NCBI RefSeq assembly: GCF_000964085.1
Contig: NZ_JZRB01000014.1
Span: forward strand, 62,001 to 126,000
Source: Luteibacter yeojuensis
GTDB taxonomy: Bacteria; Pseudomonadota; Gammaproteobacteria; Xanthomonadales; Rhodanobacteraceae
Direction of reading: 5' to 3'
Length of the DNA stretch: 64,000 nucleotides
Both the position numbers and the translations under genes were made by a program. This document shows, piece after piece, positions 17,716-25,488 of this stretch (the first letter of the stretch is position 1; every line of letters begins with the position of its first letter). The notes beneath the pieces are model-generated. The model was not told where the DNA came from, ran no database searches, and saw nothing but the letters and a program-made list of their open reading frames with translations.

Positions 17716-18552
17716 TCAGGCCTTGCTACGCGTGAACAGGCGCTTGAAGAACGTGCCGATGGCGGCGAAACCGACCAGCACGAGCTTCCAGCCCGCGGCC
17801 AGCGCGCTGAGGATCACGGTGAAGAAGCCCTTTTTCGCGGCCACGGCGGCGGCGCCACCGACGATCAGCGCACCGAGGCCGTATTCGGCCACGCGATCGC
17901 CCGAGCGGAAATCGCTGTACGACTGGCCCGGGTTGAACGCGAAGCCGCCCACGGCGCTCTTGAACTCGCCGATGGCGGTATCGATCTTGGTGGGGCTGGC
18001 GACGACGATGGCGCTCATCACGCCGCTGCGGCCCAGCAGGCGCGCGTTGTAGTTGATCGACTCGTGGTGGGTCTGGTCGTTGCGGATGATGAACGACCAG
18101 GTGAGCGACTTGAACGTGGTGTCGTACACGGGCTTGGTCTTCCAGCCCTCGACGCTGATCGTGTCCCAGTTGTTCTTGCGGCGTTCGGCATTGCTGGCCT
18201 GCGTGCCTTCCGACACCGACTTCAGCAGGTCGTCGGCGTCGAGCTTGTCGTCGTCCTTCACGTAGCCCACGTCGTCGTAGCTGAAGAAGGCGGCCCAGTC
18301 GAGGCTTTCCGGCGCGAGCGTGTAGCTGTCCGCCTCGTTGGGCGGGTTGTGCATGATGACGTCGAGGCGGCGCGTGCCGTCGGGGCCGAGGAAGGCGTAG
18401 CCGGCCGGCACGTCGAGCGAGGCGTGCGAACCCACCTGCACCTTGGTGGGGCCAACCTGCCAGGGCAGGTCCTTGACGCCTTCGGCATGGGCGGCGAACG
18501 CGAGGAGCGAGAGCGCGAGGAGGGCCGCGAGGCGGCGGGCGAGCTTGGGCAT
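17716..18552 (-). CDS. DUF2167 membrane protein
   Basis: A 278-residue exported protein of the DUF2167 family. The signal peptide ends at AHA (residue 22), the conserved core (30-225) includes GWKTKPVYD and LTWSFIIRND, and two transmembrane helices lie near the C-terminus (about 225-270). The start at 18552 puts the signal peptide at the N-terminus; 45 upstream codons were rejected. The family has no known function. It is the first gene of the three-gene operon 18552 to 16839. Confidence 0.85.
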   Translation of the reverse strand: MPKLARRLAALLALSLLAFAAHAEGVKDLPWQVGPTKVQVGSHASLDVPAGYAFLGPDGTRRLDVIMHNPPNEADSYTLAPESLDWAAFFSYDDVGYVKDDDKLDADDLLKSVSEGTQASNAERRKNNWDTISVEGWKTKPVYDTTFKSLTWSFIIRNDQTHHESINYNARLLGRSGVMSAIVVASPTKIDTAIGEFKSAVGGFAFNPGQSYSDFRSGDRVAEYGLGALIVGGAAAVAAKKGFFTVILSALAAGWKLVLVGFAAIGTFFKRLFTRSKA

Positions 18553-18655
18553 GGCGTGTTCTTCCTGAGCGTGCGCGGTGACGCGCGAATACGGCTCGCC
18601 GGTGGGCGAACCCCTTGTCCGTACTGGGTGCCGCAAGTCCCCTGACGCGGCAGCT

Positions 18656-18685
18656 AAAATTCTGAACGGGCGGTGGGGGCCCGTC
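18656..18685 (-). terminator. Rho-independent terminator after nucleotidyltransferase
   Basis: On the minus strand a stem ACGGGC/GCCCGT with a 7-base loop is followed a few bases later by a short T run (TTTT). It lies directly after the stop of the MobA-like gene and before the DUF2167 gene. Confidence 0.45.
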
Positions 18686-18696
18686 AAGAATGAGTA

Positions 18697-19284
18697 TCAG
18701 CCGTCGAGCAGCCCGGCGGCCACCGCCTCGGCCACGTCTTCCGGTGTATCGAGGTCGCGGCCCAGCGCATCGCGGCGGACAGCCGCCGGGTGGCTGCCCG
18801 TCCACAGGCGGCGGAAGCCTGTATCGCCCTGTAGCGTCGCGGCCATGGCCATCGTGGCCGGGCGGACCAGCGCCGGCGGGCCAAGCGCATCGCCATAGGC
18901 GCTTACCACGTCGCAGCTGCCGTCGTAGGCGACGAAGAGCTTCTCGAGGTGCTCCTGCGTCAGGCAGGGCTGGTCGACGATGGTGACCAGCACGGGGTAG
19001 GGCCGGCCGGCGAGCGCCGCCGCCGCGCGGCGAAGCGACGAGCCCAGGCCCTCCTCCCACGTGGGGTTGAACACGATGGTGGAACCGGTGACCAGCGGGG
19101 CCAGCGTTTCGGCCCCGGCGCCCAGCACCACCAGCAGGCGGGTGGGGCACGTGGCCCTGGCCATGCGCACGGTGCGCTGCAGGAGGGTTTCCCCGGCGAT
19201 GGTCAGCAACTGCTTGGGTCGGCCGAGCCTGGCGCTGCCGCCCGCGGCCAGCACCACCGCGTCATGTTCCCCTCGTGCCCGCAT
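18697..19284 (-). CDS. MobA/MocA-like nucleotidyltransferase
   Basis: A 195-residue NTP-transferase (MobA-like, PF12804). It has the nucleotide-binding signature LAAGGSARLGRPKQLL (residues 12-27), the metal site region TIVDQP near residue 100, and DTPEDV near the end. Relatives (MocA) transfer CMP or GMP to molybdopterin, often for xanthine-dehydrogenase-type enzymes, but no molybdoenzyme gene is nearby, so the acceptor is open. Confidence 0.85.
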   Translation of the reverse strand: MRARGEHDAVVLAAGGSARLGRPKQLLTIAGETLLQRTVRMARATCPTRLLVVLGAGAETLAPLVTGSTIVFNPTWEEGLGSSLRRAAAALAGRPYPVLVTIVDQPCLTQEHLEKLFVAYDGSCDVVSAYGDALGPPALVRPATMAMAATLQGDTGFRRLWTGSHPAAVRRDALGRDLDTPEDVAEAVAAGLLDG

Positions 19285-19465
19285 GGTGGCCCCGGTTACG
19301 CATCAAAACTGGCCGGAAAGTTACCATGCGGCAAACGTGCCGCCCAACCCGCACGGCGATTCGAAAGAAGTTTCGCCGCCAGGCGCGGCCCCGCCATAAC
19401 GCGACGCAGCCTTCACATCGACCGATGATCATCGGCTAGCCTGTCGCGAACGACGGAAGCCGGAC

Positions 19466-21196
19466 ATGCCTGTAAGCGAGGTTGAGCGCCTCGAGCGCCT
19501 GCACAACCTGGCCGTGCTGGATTCAGACGCCGAGGATTTCTTCGACGTCCTCGTCAAGGCCGCCGCCGAAGTCGCCGGCATGCCGATTTCGCTCATCAGC
19601 CTCATCGACCGCGACCGGCAGTGGTTCAAAGCCAACACCGGCTTGCCCGGCGTGACGGAAACACCGCGCGAGTACGCGTTCTGCGACCACGTCGTGCGCT
19701 CCGGCATCATGCTCGAAGTGGAAGACGCCACGCGCGACCCACGCTTCGCCGATAACCCGCTCGTTACCAATGCGCCGAACATTCGCGCTTATACCGGCGT
19801 GCCGTTGACCCTCGCCGACGGCACGCACCTCGGTTCCCTCTGCGTCATCGATCGCCAGCCCCGCATCCTGCGCCCCGACCAGCTGCGCGCGTTGCACCAC
19901 CTTGCCGCCGCGGCATCGATGGCGCTGGAGCAGCGCGCCGACCTGATCCGCCAGCGCGAAGTCGCGCTGGCCGAGACGCGCCGCGCGCGCCGGCTCGAGC
20001 GCGAGCTGGACGAGAAGCAGCAGTTCCTGCAGCGCACGGGTCGCGTCGCCGGCGTGGGCGGCTGGGAATTCGATCTCAAGACCGGGGCGCTGCAGTGGTC
20101 GGAACAAACCTGCCGCATCCACGACATGCCCGTGGGCTCCCAGCCTTCGCTGGAGCAAGCGCTGGCGTTCTATCTCCCGGAAACGCAGGCCGAACTCGCC
20201 GACGCCATGGAGCGCGCGCGGAACCACGATATCCCATGGGACCTGACGGTGCCGATGATCACCGCGACCGGGCGCCACATCTGGATGCGCGCCGTGGGCG
20301 CCGTCGAGCGCGAAGACGGCGTGCCCGTGCGGCTGGCTGGTGCCGTGCAGGACGTGACCGAACGCAAGACGGCGCTGCTTTCCTTGGAGTTGAGCGAACG
20401 CCGGTACCGCAAGCTGTTCCAGTATTCGCTCGGCCTCATCTGCACGCACGACCTGGACGGCGAAGTGCTCTCGGTGAACCCCGCCGCCGCCGCGTCGCTC
20501 GGCTATGAAATCGGCGAGATGGTGGGCCAGAACCTGAAACACTTCATGCAGCCCACGCGGCATGTCGCGATGGACAGCTACCTGCAGCGCATCAAGGCGG
20601 AACTGAGCGGCATGGGCATCCTCGAGCTCGTGGCGAAGGATGGCTCGCTGCGCTACTGGCGCTACCAGAACATCCTGGACGAAGAGGGTGGCGAGCCGTA
20701 CATCCTTGGCCACGCGCAGGACGTGACCGAACAGCGCCGTTACGAACACACGCTCATCGAGTGGTCCACGCGCGATCCGCTCACGCATGCGATGAACCGA
20801 CGATACCTGTCTCGGCTTGAGCAACGCTCGGTCGAAAACGGCCCGTGGGCGTGCATCGTCGCCGACCTCGACCACTTCAAGGCGATCAACGACACGCAAG
20901 GCCATGCGAAAGGTGACGAGGTGCTCGTCGCCGTGGCCCAGCAGCTGCGCGACTGCGCCGGCGCGGAGGATGTCGTGGTCCGCATGGGCGGTGACGAATT
21001 CCTCGTGGTGATCGACCGCGCCACCTCGCTTGACGACGTGCTGGAATGCCTGGGCGATGCCTTGGAAACCAGCGAGTGGTCGCTGAGCCTGGGCTCGGCC
21101 GTGTGGCTGCCAGGCGATACGGTCGACCAGGTGATCGCGCGGGCGGATGACCAGCTCTATGAGCATCGCGCCGTGGCGCGGCATGCGGTTCGCTGA
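19466..21196 (+). CDS. Sensor diguanylate cyclase (GAF-PAS-PAS-GGDEF)
   Basis: A 576-residue soluble signalling protein: GAF domain (about 20-160), a connecting helix, two PAS/PAC domains (about 190-300 and 310-430) and a C-terminal GGDEF domain (440-570). The active-site GGDEF is intact at 508-512, so it should make cyclic di-GMP from two GTP. The product-inhibition I-site (RxxD five residues before) is not conserved: position 499 is Gly while Asp502 is kept. No transmembrane segment is visible, so the signal is cytosolic. No EAL domain is present. Confidence 0.92.
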   Translation: MPVSEVERLERLHNLAVLDSDAEDFFDVLVKAAAEVAGMPISLISLIDRDRQWFKANTGLPGVTETPREYAFCDHVVRSGIMLEVEDATRDPRFADNPLVTNAPNIRAYTGVPLTLADGTHLGSLCVIDRQPRILRPDQLRALHHLAAAASMALEQRADLIRQREVALAETRRARRLERELDEKQQFLQRTGRVAGVGGWEFDLKTGALQWSEQTCRIHDMPVGSQPSLEQALAFYLPETQAELADAMERARNHDIPWDLTVPMITATGRHIWMRAVGAVEREDGVPVRLAGAVQDVTERKTALLSLELSERRYRKLFQYSLGLICTHDLDGEVLSVNPAAAASLGYEIGEMVGQNLKHFMQPTRHVAMDSYLQRIKAELSGMGILELVAKDGSLRYWRYQNILDEEGGEPYILGHAQDVTEQRRYEHTLIEWSTRDPLTHAMNRRYLSRLEQRSVENGPWACIVADLDHFKAINDTQGHAKGDEVLVAVAQQLRDCAGAEDVVVRMGGDEFLVVIDRATSLDDVLECLGDALETSEWSLSLGSAVWLPGDTVDQVIARADDQLYEHRAVARHAVR

Positions 21197-21344
21197 CAAC
21201 GACACGCTATCTACGATTTATCGAGCATCCCTCGCGTACGACGCAGCGGTCATATCACCGGGAAACCCCGGGTAAACGCATGCGCGCTTCTACACGGCTG
21301 GCAGCCATGGTCTGATCTGCGCTCTCCCTTTTTGAGGAAAGTGT

Positions 21345-21998
21345 TTGCGCTACATCTTTGCTGATGAGGCTGGATGCATGGAGTTCGCAAGGAAGCCGCA
21401 CGTATCGCGCTACTTTGTTATCTGCACCGTGCACACAGACGATTGCTCGCTGGGCGCAGCTATCCTTGAGCTGAGAAGGAAGCTCGCATGGCAGGGAATG
21501 AACCTGCACGCGGAACAGTTCCACGCAACGAAAGATCCTGAGGCTGTTCGCAATGCGGTCTACGAGTTACTCGGCGCAAGCCGGTTTCGCGTCGACGCAA
21601 CGCTCCTCGAAAAGTCCAAGGTCTTTCCTGGCACGCGCCAGGATAGGTTTTCGTTCTACAAGCACGCTTGGTACGTGCATTTCAGGCACTGTGGACCGAA
21701 AATTTCGAGCCCAGGGGACGAACTACTCATACAGGCTGCATCGATTGGCACCCACCGGGAGCGTGCCGTGTTTCGATCGGCGATCAACGATGTGGCGCAG
21801 CAGGTGCTGGAAGGCGTGACATGGCGCAGCACGTTCTGGTCGGCCAGCAGCGATCCGCGCCTGCAGGTTGCTGACTACTGCGCGTGGGCTATCCAGCGGG
21901 CGTTTGAGCGAGGCGACGACCGAAGGTTCAATCAGATCGCGGGAAATATCGCGACGTGCCACGACCTTTACGCGTCGAGCGACGAGCACTTCTATTAA
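21345..21998 (+). CDS. DUF3800 family protein
   Basis: A 217-residue protein resembling DUF3800, which has a predicted RNase H-like fold. It opens with RYIFADEAG (Asp7, Glu8), has a central EQFHATKD segment, and ends with LQVADYCAWAIQRAFE, the family's conserved late Asp. The start is TTG at 21345, with GAGG about 7 bases upstream. Base composition is visibly less GC-rich than its neighbours, suggesting acquisition. DUF3800 genes are frequent in mobile and defence-associated regions but the activity is not established. A structured intergenic element follows at 22006. Confidence 0.75.
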   Translation: MRYIFADEAGCMEFARKPHVSRYFVICTVHTDDCSLGAAILELRRKLAWQGMNLHAEQFHATKDPEAVRNAVYELLGASRFRVDATLLEKSKVFPGTRQDRFSFYKHAWYVHFRHCGPKISSPGDELLIQAASIGTHRERAVFRSAINDVAQQVLEGVTWRSTFWSASSDPRLQVADYCAWAIQRAFERGDDRRFNQIAGNIATCHDLYASSDEHFY

Positions 21999-22005
21999 AA
22001 AAAAT

Positions 22006-22074
22006 GGCCAACCCTGAAACTTCGTCTATCCGAAGAAGCGCCCAGGGGCTCTTATCGACGAGTTCGGGTTGGCC
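22006..22074. other. Structured intergenic element after DUF3800 gene
   Basis: GGCCAACCC (22006-22014) and GGGTTGGCC (22066-22074) are perfect 9-base arms enclosing 51 bases. Inside are CTTCG/CGAAG (22020-22024 with 22031-22035, 6-base loop) and a GCC/GGC stem (22040-22049). It starts 8 bases after the stop codon, behind an A run. It could be a folded 3' UTR, a long-armed terminator or a small RNA; a short reading frame through it lacks a ribosome site. Confidence 0.4.
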
Positions 22075-22168
22075 GATCGGCTTTAACTATACGGCGGGAC
22101 ACGGGGTGTCGCAACCATTTTCTGCACGTGTTACGTCGCGTAAGTGCATGAGAAATATATCAAGTTTC

Positions 22169-23134
22169 TTACAATAGGTCGGCGCGAAGGTCGCGCACAC
22201 CCTTGCCAAGCCGCTGCCTTAGCAAGGTACGCAAGGTGGCGCCATCTTCGTAGCCCACTTCCGCGGCGATCGCTTCCACATCCATGCCGCTGCCGTGCAG
22301 CAGCGACTGCGCGCGTTCGACGCGAAGATCCTGGAAGTACGCAAGCGGTGATTTGCCGAGCACCGCCTGGCAACGCCGCTGCAGTGATCGCGGGCTTGTC
22401 GCCAGCGCACCCGCCGCGTCGTTGAGCGAGAAGCCTTGCTTCAGGCGGTCGCGTGCCCAGCGTTCGAAGCGCTGGATGAGGGGATCCGCCTGCGCGAGAT
22501 GGTTGGGGATGATGTACGGCGCCTGCGAGCGGCGGATGTCGGCGAGGAGATAACGGGAGACCATGTGGGCGAGCTCGGGGCTGGCCTTGCGGATGAGCCA
22601 CAACGCGAGGTCGAGATGGCCCATCGCCGCGCCGGCGGTGACACCCACCTCGGTGGGCACGAGCATGCGCGTTTCGTCGAGCCTCACTTGCGGGTAACGC
22701 TGGCGGAACAGCGGTGCAAGCCACCACGTCGTGGTGGCGTCCTGCCCGTCGAGCAAGCCGGCTTCGGCCAGGATGAACGTGCCGATGCACGACGCGGCGA
22801 TTTTCACGCCGTCGTTCTTCCAGGCGAGCAGTTGCTTCGTCGCCTGGCGCACGTCCGGCCGCATCAACGCGGGCACCAGCACCTCCGGCGAACCGGCGCC
22901 CAACGCGGGCACCACCACCCAGTCCGGTTTCAACGCGGGCGTGACCGGTTTCACCGGGATGATGAAGCCCTGGCCGGTGACTACCTTCTTCTTCACCCCG
23001 ACGACGGTGATGTCGAACCGGGGCGCGCTGCCTTCCTGGGCCGACGCGAACTTGTTGGCGAGCGCCAGGGCATCGAGTAGGCAGGTAAAGCCTGTATCGA
23101 ACAGGCCGTCGAGCGCGAACAAGGCGATATGCAT
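22169..23134 (-). CDS. GlxA-type AraC-family regulator (DJ-1/PfpI sensor)
   Basis: A 321-residue regulator with an N-terminal DJ-1/PfpI-like domain (residues 1-180; nucleophile-elbow-like Cys116 in ASCIGTF) and a C-terminal AraC DNA-binding domain (215-315; LNDAAGALATSPRSLQRRCQ, then IAAEVGYEDGATLRTLLRQ). It is divergent from a 96-residue protein at 23232 (97 bp), its likely target. The effector is not predictable. Confidence 0.9.
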   Translation of the reverse strand: MHIALFALDGLFDTGFTCLLDALALANKFASAQEGSAPRFDITVVGVKKKVVTGQGFIIPVKPVTPALKPDWVVVPALGAGSPEVLVPALMRPDVRQATKQLLAWKNDGVKIAASCIGTFILAEAGLLDGQDATTTWWLAPLFRQRYPQVRLDETRMLVPTEVGVTAGAAMGHLDLALWLIRKASPELAHMVSRYLLADIRRSQAPYIIPNHLAQADPLIQRFERWARDRLKQGFSLNDAAGALATSPRSLQRRCQAVLGKSPLAYFQDLRVERAQSLLHGSGMDVEAIAAEVGYEDGATLRTLLRQRLGKGVRDLRADLL

Positions 23135-23231
23135 GGCGTGAATGACTGCAAAGGTGTCGTTTACGACGATACCCGCAACCGGCCGCCGCGCCTAGAGTGA
23201 TTCCTGTCCACCACCCCAACGAGGAACCACC

Positions 23232-23522
23232 ATGAAAGTCTTTGCCATCGCATCCGCCCCGGCGCCCCTCACCCCTGAGCAGCTGGGTCCCCACATGCCG
23301 TCGGAAGTGCATTCGACGCTGAAGCTCTACCTCGACGGCAAGGTCGAGCAGTTCTGGTTCCGTGACAAGGCGGGCCCGATCTTCCTGATGGATGTGGCGT
23401 CGGTCGACGTGGCACGGGCGACGCTCGATGCGCTACCGCTCGTCGCCGCAGGCCTGATGACGTACGAACTCCTGCCCGTGATGCCGCTGATGCCGCTCGG
23501 CCGCCTGCTTCCTGCCGCATGA
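23232..23522 (+). CDS. Small dimeric alpha/beta-barrel-like protein
   Basis: A 96-residue cytosolic protein with the alternating strand-helix pattern of small ferredoxin-like dimeric alpha/beta-barrel proteins (muconolactone isomerase/YciI-like): FAIASAPAP, then KVEQFWFRDKAGPIFLMDV, then TYELLPVMPLMPLGRLL. The ending resembles proteins often encoded beside GlxA-type regulators. A good ribosome site (GAGGAA) precedes the ATG. The function is unknown. Confidence 0.7.
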   Translation: MKVFAIASAPAPLTPEQLGPHMPSEVHSTLKLYLDGKVEQFWFRDKAGPIFLMDVASVDVARATLDALPLVAAGLMTYELLPVMPLMPLGRLLPAA

Positions 23523-23687
23523 GCAGGCCGGGGTCGTCGCCTGTTCAGTGAGATAACCGGCGGGCAACCGGCCGCTGAATGCGCGGCCGTGTTTCATGGC
23601 GTTTCACAAGAAAAAGCGGCTCGGCGTTCAGCCTCGCAAGCCCACGCTGGTTCCCAGGGTGCGACATGCACGCCTGGAGGAAACGCC

Positions 23688-23849
23688 ATGAAACGCCTTC
23701 TGCTTGTGCTTACCGTGCTGGTCACCGCGTCGTCGCTCAGCGGTTGCATCATCGACGACCGCCGCCCCAGCCGCGGCTACTACCACGACTACCACGGCGA
23801 CCGTTGCGACAGCCGCTGGCATGACTGCCGCGATGGCTGGCGTCGCTAA
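23688..23849 (+). CDS. Small lipoprotein (53 aa)
   Basis: A 53-residue predicted lipoprotein: a basic N-terminus, hydrophobic core LLLVLTVLVTASS, and lipobox LSGC with lipidated Cys at residue 20. The mature part is about 33 residues, very rich in Tyr, His, Asp and Arg (RGYYHDYHGDRC, then WHDCRDGWRR) with two more cysteines. The start at 23688 follows a strong GGAGG site; a longer upstream frame was rejected. Its role is unknown. Confidence 0.7.
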   Translation: MKRLLLVLTVLVTASSLSGCIIDDRRPSRGYYHDYHGDRCDSRWHDCRDGWRR

Positions 23850-23860
23850 GGCGTCTTCGC

Positions 23861-25108
23861 TCAGCGCGTGAGCGCCTGTAGTACTTCGGTGCCTGCCCGG
23901 ATGCCGGTCTCCAATGCGCCGTGCGCGGTGGAAAACGCATCCGGGTGGGTCGCTTCACCCGCGAAGAAAAGCCTTTCGCGGAACGGCGTGGCTAGTTGCT
24001 GGCGCTGGTGTGCCTGGGTGGGGAGGGCATGGCTGTACGACCCGCGCACGTAGGTCGAGCCGCTCCAGCCAGACGATGCAAGGGGCCGGAGGTGGCTCGC
24101 GGCATCACGGCCGAGCAAGCCCCGCAGCAATGACGACAAATGGTCGAATGTCGCCGCCGGCCCTTCGGCGGTCACGCGGTGCGCGCTGCGGCTGCCGAGG
24201 AAGGTCTCGACCAGGGGCTGTTCCAGAGGGCGGAAATAGAACACCGGGCTATCCGGGTCGTGCGGGTTCGCGACCAGCACTTCTTCCGTCGGCAGGTCCA
24301 CGGTGCCGTCGATGCTGAAGAACACTTTCTCGTCACAGCCCAGCGGCAGGCATGCCGCGGCGTGGCGCCAGTCATCGAGGGCATCTGGCAGCCGCATGAC
24401 GTTGCTCGCCAGCACGTTCGTGGAGACGGTGACGACGGCAGCGCGGCAACGGATACCACCCGTGGGGGTGCGCAACGTGACGCCTTCACCCTCCGCGTCG
24501 ATCGCCTCCACGGGCGTGGAGAAACGGCAGCCGGTGTCCAGCGGAAGATGCGATGCGATCAAGGTGCCGTAGCCGCGTGGCAGCCGCCAGTTCTGCTCCG
24601 TCGCCGCGCGCTCGTAGGCGTTGTAGTCGGCGGCGGAGATGCGGTCCAGCGCCGCGCCGCTGATGAAGCCGCTCATCGCCTGCAGGTAGCCATTCCAGCG
24701 GTTCGACGGGTCAAGCGCGTCGGAGGCGCGATCGGATGCAGGCGGCGTATCCATCAGCCGCGCGTGCCATGCGTCGAACGCGGCATGCGCTTCGTCCTGC
24801 TCCGCCTTCGTGAAGTGCGGATGCGGCTGGTGCTGGTTCCATGCGGCGGCGCGGCGGTCGATCTCCCAACCGGCGTCTTCCGCGAGCTGCCGCCACGCGT
24901 TGTGCCCGGCCGAATGCAGCCAGCCGCAGCCCATGTCGAGCGCGAGGCCCTCGAGGTCGAGGGTCCAGCCGCGGCCACCAAGGCGTTGCGACGCCTCCAC
25001 CAGCCACACCGACAGGCCTTGCCCTGATAGCCGCCGCGCGGCGCCGATGCCGGCGGCACCGCCGCCGATGATCGCCACGTCCACGTCGAACGTCTTGCCG
25101 TGTGCCAT
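23861..25108 (-). CDS. Flavin monoamine oxidase family protein
   Basis: A 415-residue FAD-dependent amine oxidase (PF01593). The dinucleotide-binding motif GGGAAGIG is at residues 15-22, followed by LSVWLVEASQRLGGRGWT. The C-terminal FAD signature is LFFAGEATHPDAFSTAHGALETG, split as LFFAGEAT then GALETGIRAG. Members oxidise amines or polyamines; the substrate is not predictable. No signal peptide is seen, so it is cytosolic. It lies 44 bp downstream of rcnR on the same strand but is probably separate. Confidence 0.88.
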   Translation of the reverse strand: MAHGKTFDVDVAIIGGGAAGIGAARRLSGQGLSVWLVEASQRLGGRGWTLDLEGLALDMGCGWLHSAGHNAWRQLAEDAGWEIDRRAAAWNQHQPHPHFTKAEQDEAHAAFDAWHARLMDTPPASDRASDALDPSNRWNGYLQAMSGFISGAALDRISAADYNAYERAATEQNWRLPRGYGTLIASHLPLDTGCRFSTPVEAIDAEGEGVTLRTPTGGIRCRAAVVTVSTNVLASNVMRLPDALDDWRHAAACLPLGCDEKVFFSIDGTVDLPTEEVLVANPHDPDSPVFYFRPLEQPLVETFLGSRSAHRVTAEGPAATFDHLSSLLRGLLGRDAASHLRPLASSGWSGSTYVRGSYSHALPTQAHQRQQLATPFRERLFFAGEATHPDAFSTAHGALETGIRAGTEVLQALTR

Positions 25109-25152
25109 GCGCAGGCCTTGGGAAGGGTCTCGTATCCCGTGATGATACGGGC

Positions 25153-25425
25153 TCAGCCCAGGTAGCGCTTCACCAGTTGCAACACGTGGTCGGCCTCGCT
25201 TTCACGCACTGCCTCGTCTTTTTCCGCCACCACGTGCTGGCGCAGGTGGTCGCCCAGCAGCTCCACCATCAGGCCTTGCGAAGCGCCCCGGATGGCCGCC
25301 GCCTGGGTGAGGACATCGAGGCAATCGGCATCGCCTTCCAGGGCGCGCTCCAGCGCGTCCAGCTGCCCTTTCAGGCGGCGGACACGGCTGGTGACGCGGG
25401 ACTTGTTCTGGTTCACATGGGACAT
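25153..25425 (-). CDS. rcnR: Nickel/cobalt-sensing CsoR/RcnR-family repressor
   Basis: A 90-residue all-helical repressor of the CsoR/RcnR/FrmR family. The metal fingerprint is exactly that of RcnR/DmeR: His3, Cys35, His60 and His64, which bind Ni(II) or Co(II) in the known proteins, rather than the Cys-His-Cys set of copper-sensing CsoR. It is divergent from a DmeF-type exporter whose metal matches. The palindrome at 25430-25448 lies immediately upstream of its start, so autorepression and repression of dmeF are likely. Confidence 0.9.
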   Translation of the reverse strand: MSHVNQNKSRVTSRVRRLKGQLDALERALEGDADCLDVLTQAAAIRGASQGLMVELLGDHLRQHVVAEKDEAVRESEADHVLQLVKRYLG

Positions 25426-25429
25426 GGCG

Positions 25430-25448
25430 TATACCCCCTAGGGGTATA
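25430..25448. promoter_or_regulatory. RcnR/DmeR operator
   Basis: TATACCCC-CTA-GGGGTATA, with perfect 8-base arms around a C/G tract flanked by AT-rich ends, is the style of site used by RcnR/FrmR-type proteins. It starts 5 bases from the rcnR start codon and ends 40 bases before dmeF, so one site could control both genes. Confidence 0.8.
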
Positions 25449-25488
25449 TGGATTACGATGTGACCACGTTAGCCCAACGAGCCTTCCC

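Noticed and set aside
22004-22177. A 57-residue frame starting ATGGCC after the DUF3800 gene
   Set aside because: There is no ribosome site (only an A run) and it runs through the structured element; it resembles no protein I know.
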